DNA of 64,000 bases from Leptolyngbya sp. Cla-17 (GCF_016807185.1 NZ_JAEVYN010000002.1:248001-312000); one strand, 5' to 3'; positions 25,649-35,367 are shown, counted from the first letter of the stretch. Notes: a model not told the origin generated them from the letters alone. Numbers and translations are program-made.

Positions 25649-26347
25649 ATGACTAAAATGTTCAGCAAAAAGCCGCTTCTATTGCTATCCCAGTGTTCTC
25701 TCAGCTTCATGCTGATGTCGGGTATGGTAGCACCAGTTCTTTCAGCATTGGGACATTCTGAGCAAGCTGTTGCTCAAACTCCGGCTAAGAAGAAAAAAGT
25801 TGTTGTGGTTGACTTTGACTTTGCCAATACTGGCGATTCTAGCTATTGGTATTCATACCGAGGCAGCGGTGCAGCCAGAGGCATTAGCGAATTGTTGGTT
25901 AATAAATTGGTCAATGATGGCACGTATTCAGTCGTTTCTCGCGGCGCTGTAGAAAACTATCTGAAAGAAAAGCGGATCAGCGGTCCAATGGATGAAGCTA
26001 CGGCAGTTAAAGTGGGTAAAGCTTTGGGTGTGGATGCGGTCATCGTGGGTACGGTCACCCGCTTTAATGTTGAAACCAAACGGGCAAGCGGCGGACTCTT
26101 TGGGATCGGTGGCAGTTCGGAAACACAGAGAGCTACGGTGCAACTGACAGCCCGTGCCGTTGACACCACCACTCAAAGCATCATTGCAGCCTGGAATTCT
26201 GTAGGAGAATCCTCTACTAGTAGTGGTAGCGGCTCTGTGTTTGGTATCGGCGGTGGCGGCGGTAGCAGTGGCACAGATGAAATTTTAAGTAAAGCTGCCG
26301 ATGATGCAACCACCAAAATTGTCAAAGAGATGAAAGGTCGGCTTTAA
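25649..26347 (+). CDS. CsgG/HfaB-like secreted protein
   Basis: 232 residues. A signal peptide with a long hydrophobic core (MLMSGMVAPVLSALG) ends near AVAQTPA. The mature part VVVVDFDFANTG, GISELLVNKLVNDGTYSVVSR, VGKALGVDAVIVGTVTRFN and LTARAVDTTTQSIIAAW matches the CsgG fold of outer-membrane or periplasmic secretion proteins. The lipobox Cys of true CsgG is absent, so it is likely a soluble periplasmic relative. Two Gly/Ser-rich loops (GGLFGIGGSSE, GSVFGIGGGGGSSG) repeat the same theme. AAGGGG lies ten bases before the ATG. Confidence 0.78.
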   Translation: MTKMFSKKPLLLLSQCSLSFMLMSGMVAPVLSALGHSEQAVAQTPAKKKKVVVVDFDFANTGDSSYWYSYRGSGAARGISELLVNKLVNDGTYSVVSRGAVENYLKEKRISGPMDEATAVKVGKALGVDAVIVGTVTRFNVETKRASGGLFGIGGSSETQRATVQLTARAVDTTTQSIIAAWNSVGESSTSSGSGSVFGIGGGGGSSGTDEILSKAADDATTKIVKEMKGRL

Positions 26348-26521
26348 GCTCAAGCTGCAACGCTGATTTTAGCGGCTTGATTAAAGACCAGATTGGCAAG
26401 ACAGCAATTTGAAGGCAGAGGAAAAATAGAAGACTCCTCTGCTTTTTCATTGGTGTGACAATGGAATGCTTCAGCAAAAATTTAACCAGACAATTTTTCT
26501 GAAGCCTGGGATTATGGATAG

Positions 26522-27952
26522 ATGATTTCGTTCAAGGCTGAGAGCATGATGCTGTTGGGAGATACGATCGCCGCGATCGCTACTGCGATTGTGCCAGAGC
26601 AAGGCAGCGTTGGCATTGTGCGTCTGTCCGGTGATCGGGCACTGGCGATCGCTCAGACCTTATTCCATGCGCCCGGTCAGCAATCTTGGTCAAGTCATCG
26701 CATTCTATACGGCTATGTTCGCCATCCTGAAACCCAGCAAGTGGTGGATGAAGCGCTGTTGCTAATCATGCTGGCTCCCCGCTCTTATACCCGCGAAGAT
26801 GTAGTCGAGTTTCACTGTCATGGCGGCATCATTGCAGTGCAGCAAGTTTTACAGTTGGCGATCGCTCAGGGGGCAAGATTGGCGCAACCAGGGGAGTTTA
26901 CCCTGAAGGCTTTTTTGAACGGACGACTAGATTTGACCCAGGCAGAAAGCATTTCCGATTTAGTCGGTGCGCGATCGCCCCAAGCTGCTCAGTTTGCCCT
27001 CGCTGGACTGCAAGGAAAACTTGCCGCTCCCATCCGCCAACTTCGCACGACCTGCATCGATATTCTGGCGGAAATTGAAGCGCGAGTGGATTTTGAAGAA
27101 GATTTGCCACCGCTGAACGAAGCGGAAATTCAGACTCGGCTCCAGCAAGTGCTGGACGAAATAGACCAAATTTTGGCAACCGCCGATCAAGGAGAGCTAA
27201 TCCGCACGGGCTTAAAGGTGGCGATCGTCGGTCGCCCTAATGTGGGCAAGTCTAGTCTGCTGAATGCCTGGAGCCGTAGCGATCGCGCCATTGTGACCGA
27301 TCTTCCCGGCACGACTCGCGATGTGGTGGAATCCAATCTCGTAGTCGGCGGTATTCCAATTCAAGTGCTGGATACTGCAGGCATTCGCGCCACTGAAGAC
27401 AAAGTGGAAAAAATTGGCGTGGAGCGCTCGCGCACCGTTGCCCAATCTGCTGATTTAGTGTTACTCACAATTGATGCCAAAGACGGCTGGACAGATGCCG
27501 ATCAAGAGATTTATGCCCAAGTCTGCGAGCGTCCAGTAATCCTAGTCATCAACAAAATTGATCTAATAGAGGCAGAGATACATCCCATCGCACCCCAAAC
27601 TCCGCACCCCGAACTCCACACCCCGAACTCCGCACTTCTGACTGTTTCCACTGCCGCCGCCTTAAACCAGGGAATTGATGCCCTCGAAACCGCAATTTTG
27701 ACCACGGTTCAGACAGGCACCCTGCAAGCTGCAAACCTTGATCTGGCAATCAACCAACGGCAAGCAGCTACCCTGACTCAAGCAAAACAGTCCTTGCAAC
27801 ATGTGCAAGACGCGATCGCCGCTCAGCTTCCTCTAGACTTTTGGACCATCGATCTGCGGAGCGCCATTTATACGCTTGGGCAGGTGTTGGGCGAAGAAGT
27901 CACAGAATCAGTTCTTGATCAAGTGTTTAGCCGCTTTTGCATTGGTAAATAA
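26522..27952 (+). CDS. mnmE: tRNA modification GTPase MnmE (TrmE)
   Basis: 476 residues. With MnmG it forms the 5-carboxymethylaminomethyl group on U34 of some tRNAs. The formyl-THF domain begins DTIAAIATAIVPEQGSVGIVR, and the helical domain carries the inserted G domain: G1 GRPNVGKSS, DTAGI and G4 NKID. The C-terminal FCIGK supplies the essential Cys. Between G4 and the SA-like motif (VSTAAAL) sits a His/Pro-rich loop encoded by a 14-bp tandem repeat, which explains the extra length. The start could be ATG 26546 or 26549, nearer the family start. Confidence 0.94.
   Translation: MISFKAESMMLLGDTIAAIATAIVPEQGSVGIVRLSGDRALAIAQTLFHAPGQQSWSSHRILYGYVRHPETQQVVDEALLLIMLAPRSYTREDVVEFHCHGGIIAVQQVLQLAIAQGARLAQPGEFTLKAFLNGRLDLTQAESISDLVGARSPQAAQFALAGLQGKLAAPIRQLRTTCIDILAEIEARVDFEEDLPPLNEAEIQTRLQQVLDEIDQILATADQGELIRTGLKVAIVGRPNVGKSSLLNAWSRSDRAIVTDLPGTTRDVVESNLVVGGIPIQVLDTAGIRATEDKVEKIGVERSRTVAQSADLVLLTIDAKDGWTDADQEIYAQVCERPVILVINKIDLIEAEIHPIAPQTPHPELHTPNSALLTVSTAAALNQGIDALETAILTTVQTGTLQAANLDLAINQRQAATLTQAKQSLQHVQDAIAAQLPLDFWTIDLRSAIYTLGQVLGEEVTESVLDQVFSRFCIGK
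27591..27632. repeat. In-frame 14-bp tandem repeat inside mnmE
   Basis: Three copies of CACCCCRAACTCCR run head to tail at 27591, 27605 and 27619, and the next bases begin a fourth. The 42 bases equal 14 codons, so the frame is kept. The DNA is C-rich and unlike its surroundings. Confidence 0.85.
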
Positions 27953-27981
27953 CACTGGGTCGGAAACTTTCAGTGATCTTG

Positions 27982-28383
27982 TCAGCTGGCAGTTTTATTG
28001 AGTAATGGCTCTAACCAAGATTGGAACTGATCACGGCGAAAGATTTGGGCTTTCTGGCGGTAATCAAACCGAATTAAACTGGGAATACCATGTTTGCGGA
28101 TACAATCTCGCAACCAGGATGCAACGCCTTGACTATCCGCTGCCATTTCTGCTTGGAATGGGTCATACATTAACACGAGCGTGTTATTGCTTCTCAGCGG
28201 TGCATCTTGCTCAATTAAGCTGGCTAAAGGGCTGCGAGTAAAGTCTGGACTCCATCGCTCACCCCATTCAAGATTACGCCGTTCTCGTGGGGGGGCATCT
28301 TGTTGGGGTCTTGAAGCGGGTTGTACTGGTTGATTGAATTGTGAACTAGACTGCGATCGCCGACGAACGCGTTTTTGGTTCAT
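27982..28383 (-). CDS. Conserved hypothetical protein, basic N terminus
   Basis: 133 residues. The first 40 are Arg/Gln/Ser-rich and probably disordered (MNQKRVRRRSQSSSQFNQP). The rest looks folded: LVLMYDPFQAEMAADSQGVASW and IRKHGIPSLIRFDYR. No known domain is recognised, though the second half resembles small cyanobacterial proteins of unknown role. It is convergent with mnmE, 29 bases away. Confidence 0.6.
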   Translation of the reverse strand: MNQKRVRRRSQSSSQFNQPVQPASRPQQDAPPRERRNLEWGERWSPDFTRSPLASLIEQDAPLRSNNTLVLMYDPFQAEMAADSQGVASWLRDCIRKHGIPSLIRFDYRQKAQIFRRDQFQSWLEPLLNKTAS

Positions 28384-28739
28384 AAAACTCCTGGCTTAAT
28401 AAAATAAAAAGCCGCACAATCATCCTCCTGGCAGATTCCAGAAACGAGAGGGCGATCGCTGGCTTAACAATATTGACAATTGAAACCTCTTCGACAAGTA
28501 AAGTTTCTAGCTAAATACTAACTACATTTGACACAGCCATACAAACTGTTTACAAATAATGGTGTAGAAAATCAACATTTGCTGAAGCAGACGTTTATGA
28601 TGAAATCCTGATTAAGACACTAAGTCCTAATAGAAAACATCTGAAACTAAAACAAAGATAACTGGATTTCAAAGATACAGATTTCTTGTTTACGATCAGA
28701 TAACGTAAATTGACATTCTTCAAGAGCAGTTCTAGAACC
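28384..28739. other. Intergenic region between divergent genes, gltA promoter region
   Basis: About 355 AT-rich bases separate the hypothetical gene from citrate synthase. It should hold both promoters. No operator or RNA gene is recognised. Confidence 0.5.
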
Positions 28740-29876
28740 ATGACAGTCTGCGAATACCGGGCAGGGTTAGAAGGCATCCCTGCAACACAATCGAGTATCA
28801 GTTTTGTTGATGGACAGCGAGGAATCCTGGAATATCGAGGGATTCCGATTGAAGAGTTAGCCCAGAAAAGTAATTTTGTAGAAACATCTCATCTACTAAT
28901 TTGGGGAAAGCTGCCGACTAAAGAAGAGCTTGAAAATTTTGAACAAGAAATTCGTCTTCATCGTCGTTTGAAATATCGCATTCGAGACATGATGAAATGC
29001 TTTCCTGAAGGGGGGCATCCCATGGATGCACTGCAAGCTTGCGCAGCAGCATTGGGTCTGTTCTATTCGCGTCGCGCCCTTGATGATCCGGCATACATTA
29101 ATGCGGCTGTGATTCGCCTACTGGCAAAAATTCCAACCATGGTGGCAGCCTTTCAACTAATGCGAAAGGGAAACGATCCCGTTCAGCCCCGCGACGACTT
29201 GGGCTACTCTGCAAACTTTCTCTACATGTTAAATGAGAAAGAACCCGATCCATTTGCTGCCCAAATTCTCGATGTCTGCCTCATGCTCCACGCTGAGCAC
29301 ACTATCAATGCGTCTACATTTTCGGCAATGGTAACGGCTTCCACGCTGACTGACCCTTATGCAGTCGTAGCGTCGGCTGTTGGCACCTTAGCCGGTCCTC
29401 TCCATGGGGGAGCGAATGAAGAAGTGATCTCTATGCTCGAAGAAATCGGTTCTGTAGAAAATGTTCGCCCTTACGTCGAACAGTGTATAGAAAAGAAATC
29501 TAAAATCATGGGTTTTGGGCACCGAGTCTATAAGGTTAAAGATCCTCGCGCTATTATTTTGCAAGATTTAGCAGAACAGCTTTTTGAAAAATACGGCGTA
29601 GATCAGTTTTATGATGTGGCTGTGGAACTTGAACGCGTGGTTCACGAAAAAATGGGGCATAAAGGCATCTATGCCAATGTGGACTACTACTCTGGTTTGG
29701 TTTATCGCAAATTGGGAATTCCCACAGATTTATTTACCCCAGTGTTTGCGGTCTCGCGGATTGCAGGGTGGCTAGCCCACTGGAAAGAACAGCTTAATGA
29801 AAATCGGATCTTTCGCCCTACTCAAATTTATACTGGCACACACGCTGCTCCGTATATTCCTATGAGTGAGCGATAG
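28740..29876 (+). CDS. gltA: Citrate synthase
   Basis: 378 residues, type I short form as in other cyanobacteria. It condenses acetyl-CoA and oxaloacetate at the entry of the open TCA cycle and so feeds 2-oxoglutarate for nitrogen assimilation. SISFVDGQRGILEYRGIPIEE is the N-terminal signature (quoted as two parts: SISFVDGQRG, ILEYRGIPIEE). GPLHGGANEEV and GFGHRVYK carry the two catalytic His. The ATG at 28740 is taken as start (MTVCEYRAGLEGIPATQ), because the ten codons from the upstream TTG have no family similarity. A terminator follows about 115 bases on. Confidence 0.95.
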   Translation: MTVCEYRAGLEGIPATQSSISFVDGQRGILEYRGIPIEELAQKSNFVETSHLLIWGKLPTKEELENFEQEIRLHRRLKYRIRDMMKCFPEGGHPMDALQACAAALGLFYSRRALDDPAYINAAVIRLLAKIPTMVAAFQLMRKGNDPVQPRDDLGYSANFLYMLNEKEPDPFAAQILDVCLMLHAEHTINASTFSAMVTASTLTDPYAVVASAVGTLAGPLHGGANEEVISMLEEIGSVENVRPYVEQCIEKKSKIMGFGHRVYKVKDPRAIILQDLAEQLFEKYGVDQFYDVAVELERVVHEKMGHKGIYANVDYYSGLVYRKLGIPTDLFTPVFAVSRIAGWLAHWKEQLNENRIFRPTQIYTGTHAAPYIPMSER

Positions 29877-29992
29877 GAGGTGCGATCGCCGATGACCTTG
29901 AGACTTAAGAACACCGATGATGGGTCACAGCCCTCTTGCCCTGTCATTCATCCATTGTCACACTAGACGAAGTGACGATTTTCAGGAACTCC

Positions 29993-30022
29993 AACCCCCA
30001 GGTGCATCGCCTTGGGGGTTTC
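29993..30022 (+). terminator. Terminator downstream of gltA
   Basis: AACCCCCAGG pairs with CCTTGGGGGTT around a seven-base loop, with one bulge, followed by TTTCT. It lies in the 303-base gap before ndhA. The rest of that gap is the ndhA promoter region. Confidence 0.7.
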
Positions 30023-30179
30023 TCTATGCGTGCACTCTACCGCTCAAAAGCGTTCAGCTCGTAGAACTTTGTAATTAGCACCCGAGTATTTAATCATTCC
30101 TATACTTTTCCCTCCTGATTCAAATCCTGTAGGCTTTTGCGAGAGTGTATACTAAAAACGCAAGAGTCCTGGTGAAGAC

Positions 30180-31298
30180 ATGGATCAAGGGATTGATTTA
30201 CAGCAAACATTCATTCAGTCCTTGATGGACTTAGGACTGCCTGCTGGTGCGGCAAAGACCGTTTGGATGCCCCTGCCAATGTTGCTCATGATTATTGGTG
30301 CAACAGTAGGCGTGTTGGTGTCGGTTTGGTTAGAGCGAAAAATCTCGGCAGCGGTTCAACAACGAGTCGGTCCAGAGTTTATTGGTCCATTGGGTGTTCT
30401 CGCTCCTGTGGCAGATGGACTTAAGCTGATTTTTAAAGAAGATACGGTACCAGCCAAAGCAGATCCGCTCCTGTTTACGCTAGGTCCAGTTATCGTCGTT
30501 ATTCCAGTATTTCTTTCTTATCTGATTGTTCCGTTTGGGCAAAACCTGATTGTCACAAACGTTGGTATGGGCGTATTTGTATGGATTGCACTTTCCAGTG
30601 TGGTTCCTATTGGGCTGCTCATGTCAGGCTATGCTTCCAACAACAAATATGCGTTGTTAGGCGGCTTGCGAGCGGCGGCTCAATCTATTAGCTATGAAAT
30701 TCCTTTGGCTCTGGCGGTTTTGGCGATCGTGCTGATGTCTAACTCCCTCAGCACAATTGACATTGTGAACCAGCAATCAGGGTATGGCATTTTAGGCTGG
30801 AACATTTGGCGGCAACCGATTGGTTTTGTGATCTTTTGGATTGCTGCTCTAGCTGAATGTGAACGGATTCCATTTGATTTACCAGAAGCAGAAGAAGAAT
30901 TAGTTGCTGGATACCAAACTGAGTATTCAGGGATGAAGTTTGCTTTGTTCTATCTGGGTTCTTACGTGAACTTGGTGCTTTCTGCTCTAATGGTTGCGAT
31001 TCTTTATCTAGGTGGCTGGGAACTCCCTATTCCTATTTCCTTGATTGCAAACTGGCTTGGAGTCAGTGAAACCAATGCTTGGCTGGAGATTGTTGATGCG
31101 TCTCTTGGAATCACAATGACCCTGTTGAAGGCTTACTTATTAGTTTTCACAGCAATTTTGCTGCGTTGGACTGTGCCCCGTGTTCGAATTGATCAATTAC
31201 TTGACTTAGGTTGGAAGTTTCTTTTACCCATTTCGCTGGTTAATCTATTGGTCACTGCGGCGCTTAAAATCTCCTTTCCTGGTGCGTTTGGTGGCTGA
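30180..31298 (+). CDS. ndhA: NAD(P)H-quinone oxidoreductase subunit 1 (NdhA)
   Basis: 372 residues with about eight membrane helices. It is part of the thylakoid NDH-1 complex, which takes electrons from ferredoxin for cyclic flow, respiration and CO2 uptake. LERKISAAVQQRVGPEFIGP and the quinone-pocket region AECERIPFDLPEAEEELVAG (here within a longer conserved stretch) are diagnostic. It is the first gene of the standard ndhA-I-G-E operon. GGTGAAG precedes the ATG. Confidence 0.96.
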   Translation: MDQGIDLQQTFIQSLMDLGLPAGAAKTVWMPLPMLLMIIGATVGVLVSVWLERKISAAVQQRVGPEFIGPLGVLAPVADGLKLIFKEDTVPAKADPLLFTLGPVIVVIPVFLSYLIVPFGQNLIVTNVGMGVFVWIALSSVVPIGLLMSGYASNNKYALLGGLRAAAQSISYEIPLALAVLAIVLMSNSLSTIDIVNQQSGYGILGWNIWRQPIGFVIFWIAALAECERIPFDLPEAEEELVAGYQTEYSGMKFALFYLGSYVNLVLSALMVAILYLGGWELPIPISLIANWLGVSETNAWLEIVDASLGITMTLLKAYLLVFTAILLRWTVPRVRIDQLLDLGWKFLLPISLVNLLVTAALKISFPGAFGG

Positions 31299-31397
31299 TA
31301 GGTGATGATGAGGTTTGGGGGAGTGCTGAAGTCACTTCTTGAAACCTACGGTTCAGAATTCAATATCAACATCTGCAGCTCAATACTGACAACGACA

Positions 31398-32006
31398 ATG
31401 CTGAAATTTTTGAAGCAAGTTGGCGATTACGCGAAAGAAACGGCGCAAGCAGCGAAATATATTGGTCAAGGTTTAGCTGTTACGTTTGACCATATGCAGC
31501 GTCGCCCTGTAACTGTTCAATATCCTTATGAAAAGTTGATTCCTTCGGAGCGCTTTCGGGGGCGAATTCACTTTGAGTTCGACAAATGTATTTCTTGTGA
31601 AGTTTGTGTACGGGTTTGCCCAATTAATCTACCTGTGGTGGATTGGGAATTTAATCCAGCTAGTAAGAAAAAGCAGCTTCGTCATTACAGCATCGATTTT
31701 GGAGTGTGCATTTTTTGCGGAAATTGCGTGGAGTATTGCCCCACCAATTGCCTTTCTATGACTGAAGAGTATGAGTTATCGACTTACGATCGCCACGAAT
31801 TGAATTACGATAACGTGGCATTGGGTCGCCTGCCTTACAAAGTGACGGATGATCCCATGGTGACCCCTCTACGGGAGTTCCTCTACTTACCCAAGGGCGT
31901 ACAGGAGCCTCATAATCTGCCCGCGAATGCTCGTCGTGCAGGTCAGCGTCCAGAAGAAATTTTGGAACAAGCGGAAAAAGAGGGAACAGCTAAAAGCGAA
32001 ATCTGA
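31398..32006 (+). CDS. ndhI: NAD(P)H-quinone oxidoreductase subunit I (NdhI)
   Basis: 202 residues. It is a peripheral ferredoxin-like subunit of NDH-1. Two 4Fe-4S motifs are present, CISCEVCVRVCP and CIFCGNCVEYCP, as needed to pass electrons toward quinone. The ATG at 31398 (MLKFLKQVGDYAKETAQ) is the family start. The open frame extends 32 codons upstream to an ATG near the end of ndhA, but that segment has no similarity. It ends 11 bases before ndhG. Confidence 0.95.
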   Translation: MLKFLKQVGDYAKETAQAAKYIGQGLAVTFDHMQRRPVTVQYPYEKLIPSERFRGRIHFEFDKCISCEVCVRVCPINLPVVDWEFNPASKKKQLRHYSIDFGVCIFCGNCVEYCPTNCLSMTEEYELSTYDRHELNYDNVALGRLPYKVTDDPMVTPLREFLYLPKGVQEPHNLPANARRAGQRPEEILEQAEKEGTAKSEI

Positions 32007-32017
32007 AGGAGATAAGT

Positions 32018-32635
32018 GTGAATTTAGCGGAAGGGGTTCAGATTGTATCGTTTGGCTTGCTATCTGCAATGATGCTTGGGGCAGCCTTGGGTGTCGTTTT
32101 GTTGTCTAATGTGGTCTATTCAGCTTTTTTGCTAGCAGGTGCCTTTATTAGTGCAGCAGGGCTTTATTTGCTGTTAAACGCAGATTTTGTGGCGATGGCT
32201 CAGGTATTGGTTTATGTTGGTGCGGTCAATGTGTTGATTATTTTCGCCATTATGTTGGTGAACAAACGCGAGGACTTTACACCAATTCCTAAATCTTGGA
32301 TTCGCAAAGCAGCAACGGCGATTGTCTGTACAGGATTATTTGCTTTGTTAAGCACTATGGTGCTAGCAACACCTTGGGCAATTTCTACGGAAGCGACGGT
32401 TTCATCGGGTTCTATTGTGGTCATCGGCAAGCATTTCTTTTCAGATTTTTTGCTGCCGTTTGAATTGGCATCCGTGCTGCTGTTGATGGCACTGATTGGA
32501 GCGATCGTTTTAGCGCGACGCGAATTTCTGCCTGATCTTGAAGAAGCAGATTTGCAGCAGACTATGCTGACTTTGCCAGAACGACCGCAAGAGTTAACTC
32601 CTGCTGGCTCTAATACTGGAAGTCAGTCTAAATAA
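32018..32635 (+). CDS. ndhG: NAD(P)H-quinone oxidoreductase subunit 6 (NdhG)
   Basis: 205 residues with five membrane helices. It is the NuoJ-type antiporter-adjacent subunit of NDH-1. VVYSAFLLAGAFISAAGLYLLL and AQVLVYVGAVNVLIIFAIML are characteristic (each given only in part). The start is GTG, supported by GAAGGAG six bases upstream. The C-terminal tail after the last helix is cytosolic and acidic, then Ser/Thr-rich. Confidence 0.94.
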   Translation: MNLAEGVQIVSFGLLSAMMLGAALGVVLLSNVVYSAFLLAGAFISAAGLYLLLNADFVAMAQVLVYVGAVNVLIIFAIMLVNKREDFTPIPKSWIRKAATAIVCTGLFALLSTMVLATPWAISTEATVSSGSIVVIGKHFFSDFLLPFELASVLLLMALIGAIVLARREFLPDLEEADLQQTMLTLPERPQELTPAGSNTGSQSK

Positions 32636-32705
32636 GTGGGCAAGAGATGGAGACAAGAAATAGCAAGAGCTTGTCTCAGAATTATTTTTTGATTGGTGAG
32701 GACTC

Positions 32706-33011
32706 ATGCAACTTCAGTACTTTCTAATTGTTGCCGCTGCATTATTTTGTATTGGTATTTACGGGTTAATCAATAGCCGAAACGCAGTCCGGGTGTTGAT
32801 GTCGGTTGAGCTAATGTTGAATGCGGTTAATCTTAATCTAATGGCATTCTCTGATTTCCTAGATCCCTTAGATGTTAAAGGACAGGTGTTTACAGTGTTC
32901 GTGATTGCGATCGCGGCGGCTGAGGCAGCAATTGGTTTGGCGATCGTGCTGGCAATTTATCGTAACCGTGACACTGTAGATATGGAACAGTTCAACCTGT
33001 TGAAGTGGTGA
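32706..33011 (+). CDS. ndhE: NAD(P)H-quinone oxidoreductase subunit 4L (NdhE)
   Basis: 101 residues with three helices, the NuoK-type subunit of NDH-1. LMSVELMLNAVNLNLMAF and AIAAAEAAIGLAIVLAIYR carry the two conserved membrane Glu residues used in proton transfer. It is the last ndh gene of this operon. NAD kinase follows after about 100 bases and may be transcribed with it. Confidence 0.95.
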   Translation: MQLQYFLIVAAALFCIGIYGLINSRNAVRVLMSVELMLNAVNLNLMAFSDFLDPLDVKGQVFTVFVIAIAAAEAAIGLAIVLAIYRNRDTVDMEQFNLLKW

Positions 33012-33113
33012 GTTTCTTCTTTCCAGGATTGCCCTGTGCGGTATGGTTCGATGGTGATCAGCTATTGCTTGTAAACTATCAATTAACACCTACTGCTCTT
33101 AACTTTTAGAAGC

Positions 33114-34034
33114 GTGCAACTCAAGCAGGTTATTATTGCCCACAAGTCTGGAGATCCAGTCAGTAAGCGTTGGGCCGAACAGTGCGCTCGTCAGCTAGAA
33201 AAACGAGATTGTCATGTGCTGGTGGGCCCCACGGGGGCAAAAGATAATCCGTATCCAGTTTTTTTGGCATCGGCAACTCAGCCAATTGACCTTGCAGTGG
33301 TGTTAGGAGGAGATGGGGCCGCTCTGACCGCTGCACGGCATTTAGCAGCTGATCGCATTCCGATTTTAGCAATCAATGCTGGTGGGCATTTAGGTTTTTT
33401 GACAGAGCGTTTGGAAGACTTTGTAGATTCAGAGCAAGTGTGGGATCGGCTTTTAAGCGATCGCTATGCAGTTCAACAGCGAATGATGTTGCAAGCATCA
33501 GTATTTGAAGGAAATCGCATTGATCGGGAGGCAGTGAGCGATCGCTACCTTGCCTTAAACGAAATGTGCGTTAAACCTGCCTCCGCTGACCGGATGATCA
33601 CCTCCATTTTAGAAATGGAAATCGATGGAGAGGTCGTAGACCAATATCAAGGCGATGGGCTGCTGGTCGCCACTCCCACAGGTTCCACCTGCTACACTGT
33701 TGCCGCCAATGGACCGATTATTCATCCAGGGCTAGATTCCATCACGATTACGCCGATTTGCCCACTGAGCCTTTCCAGTCGCCCAATCGTCATCCCTGCT
33801 GGATGTGTCGTCAGCATCTGGCCCCTGGCTGACCTAGAACTTTCCAATAAACTTTGGATGGATGGCGTGTTGGCAACTTCCATTTGGCCTGGGCAGAGAG
33901 TCGATATTCGGATGGCAGATTGCCAGGCACAATTTATAGTCCTAAGAGAAAACTACTCCTATTACCAGACCCTGCAAGAAAAACTGCAATGGGCAGGAGC
34001 GCGAATTCGCTATAGCAACAATCATCGTAACTAA
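33114..34034 (+). CDS. nadK: NAD kinase
   Basis: 306 residues. It phosphorylates NAD to NADP in the cytosol. VLGGDGAAL is the conserved GGDG site, LNEMCVKP the NE/D motif, and VATPTGSTCYTVAANGP the glycine-rich substrate loop. The start is GTG. Its place behind ndhA-I-G-E links NADP supply with the electron-transport operon, although a separate promoter is possible. Confidence 0.92.
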   Translation: MQLKQVIIAHKSGDPVSKRWAEQCARQLEKRDCHVLVGPTGAKDNPYPVFLASATQPIDLAVVLGGDGAALTAARHLAADRIPILAINAGGHLGFLTERLEDFVDSEQVWDRLLSDRYAVQQRMMLQASVFEGNRIDREAVSDRYLALNEMCVKPASADRMITSILEMEIDGEVVDQYQGDGLLVATPTGSTCYTVAANGPIIHPGLDSITITPICPLSLSSRPIVIPAGCVVSIWPLADLELSNKLWMDGVLATSIWPGQRVDIRMADCQAQFIVLRENYSYYQTLQEKLQWAGARIRYSNNHRN

Positions 34035-34100
34035 AGCGAAAAAAGTTAGCAGCAGTGGTTTACAGGGGCATACAAGATACGCCCTTATCATTAAGACCGA

Positions 34101-35102
34101 TTAATGCTTCAATATCAAACGGTAGCGAGGCTTTCCATTCCGCAACTTTTCCATTGCCTCATTCACCTGAGCAAATGGAAAAATCTCCGTAATTGGTTTA
34201 ATGCCATGACGGGCTGCAAAATCTAACATGCGGCTGGTCGTCACCGGGCTACCTAAAGGACTGGCAGAAATAGATTTTTGCCCCGAAATCATCGGAAAAA
34301 TCTGGGCAGACAAAGGACTTGGCACCACACCCACTAAATGAAGCCTTCCTTTAGGGCGTAGTAGGGCAAGGTATTGATTCCAATCTAGGTCAGCATTAAC
34401 AGTAGACAGGATTAGGTCAAAAGAGTTTTCCACCGCTTTCAACGCTTCAGGATCACGAGAATTAATGAAGTGATTGGCTCCCAATTGCCGTGCTTCGGCT
34501 TCTTTGTCAGGGCTACTAGAAAAAGCAGTCACATCACATCCCCAAGCGTGCAAAAAGCCCAGTGCCATGTGCCCTAAGCCCCCAATGCCAATGACTCCTA
34601 CTCGTTCAGTCGGTTTAACATCTAACTGCACGATTGGGTTGAAAACGGTAATACCGCCACAAAAAAGAGGTCCAGAATTAGCAGAATCAAGCTCTGACGG
34701 CAAAGGAACAACCCACTCTTGGTGGGCTCGAACTCGATCTGCAAAGCCTCCATGCCGACCAACAATCGTTCCTTCAGCGGTTAAACAGAGGTTTTGATTG
34801 CCAGACATGCACCATTCGCATTCCATACAGGAGCGAGAATACCAGCCTAAGCCAACTCGTTGTCCTACTTTTAACCGACTGACATCTTTGCCAATAGCAG
34901 CGATCGCGCCTACCACTTCATGTCCCGGAACAAAAGGGTATTGAGTAATGCCCCATTCGTTATCCAACATACTCAAATCGCTGTGGCAAATGCCGCAATA
35001 CTCTACTTGAATATCTACTTCTTGGTCACCTAAGGCGCCTAGCTCATACTCAAATGGCTTCAACTCTCCACCCGGTTCATGGGCTGCATAAGCGTGGATC
35101 AT
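34101..35102 (-). CDS. Zinc-dependent alcohol dehydrogenase, CAD-like
   Basis: 333 residues. EYCGICHSD and GHEVVGAIAAIG carry the catalytic zinc ligands. The structural zinc site is CMECEWCMSGNQNLC. GIGGLGHMALGF binds NAD(P). The family reduces aldehydes such as cinnamaldehyde-type substrates, and most cyanobacterial members prefer NADPH. The start at 35102 (MIHAYAAHEPGG) is used because the 29 upstream codons are unlike the family. It is convergent with nadK. Confidence 0.88.
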   Translation of the reverse strand: MIHAYAAHEPGGELKPFEYELGALGDQEVDIQVEYCGICHSDLSMLDNEWGITQYPFVPGHEVVGAIAAIGKDVSRLKVGQRVGLGWYSRSCMECEWCMSGNQNLCLTAEGTIVGRHGGFADRVRAHQEWVVPLPSELDSANSGPLFCGGITVFNPIVQLDVKPTERVGVIGIGGLGHMALGFLHAWGCDVTAFSSSPDKEAEARQLGANHFINSRDPEALKAVENSFDLILSTVNADLDWNQYLALLRPKGRLHLVGVVPSPLSAQIFPMISGQKSISASPLGSPVTTSRMLDFAARHGIKPITEIFPFAQVNEAMEKLRNGKPRYRLILKH

Positions 35103-35367
35103 AGTAGTCCTTTGCGATCTCTCTTGAATAGTTATGTCTCGAATTGTATGACTCAATTGAATCAATGAACAGAGATGAAGATGATTCAAGCTTTACTGCT
35201 TGTGTTGGAGTGACGACGACTTTGAGCTTGAAGAATTAAAAGATATTCAATTTTTCCTATAGTTTTTAGCTAAGAATAGGAAAATTTCAAGTTAAAAGGT
35301 TAAAAAAATCTCGTTCTTTAAACAGTCTAGGCAACCCAAATCCTGTTACGATTTAAGGGCTAGGTCT

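Noticed and set aside
27591..27632. Tandem repeat as a CRISPR array
   Set aside because: Units of 14 bases without spacers lie inside mnmE. This is a plain tandem repeat.
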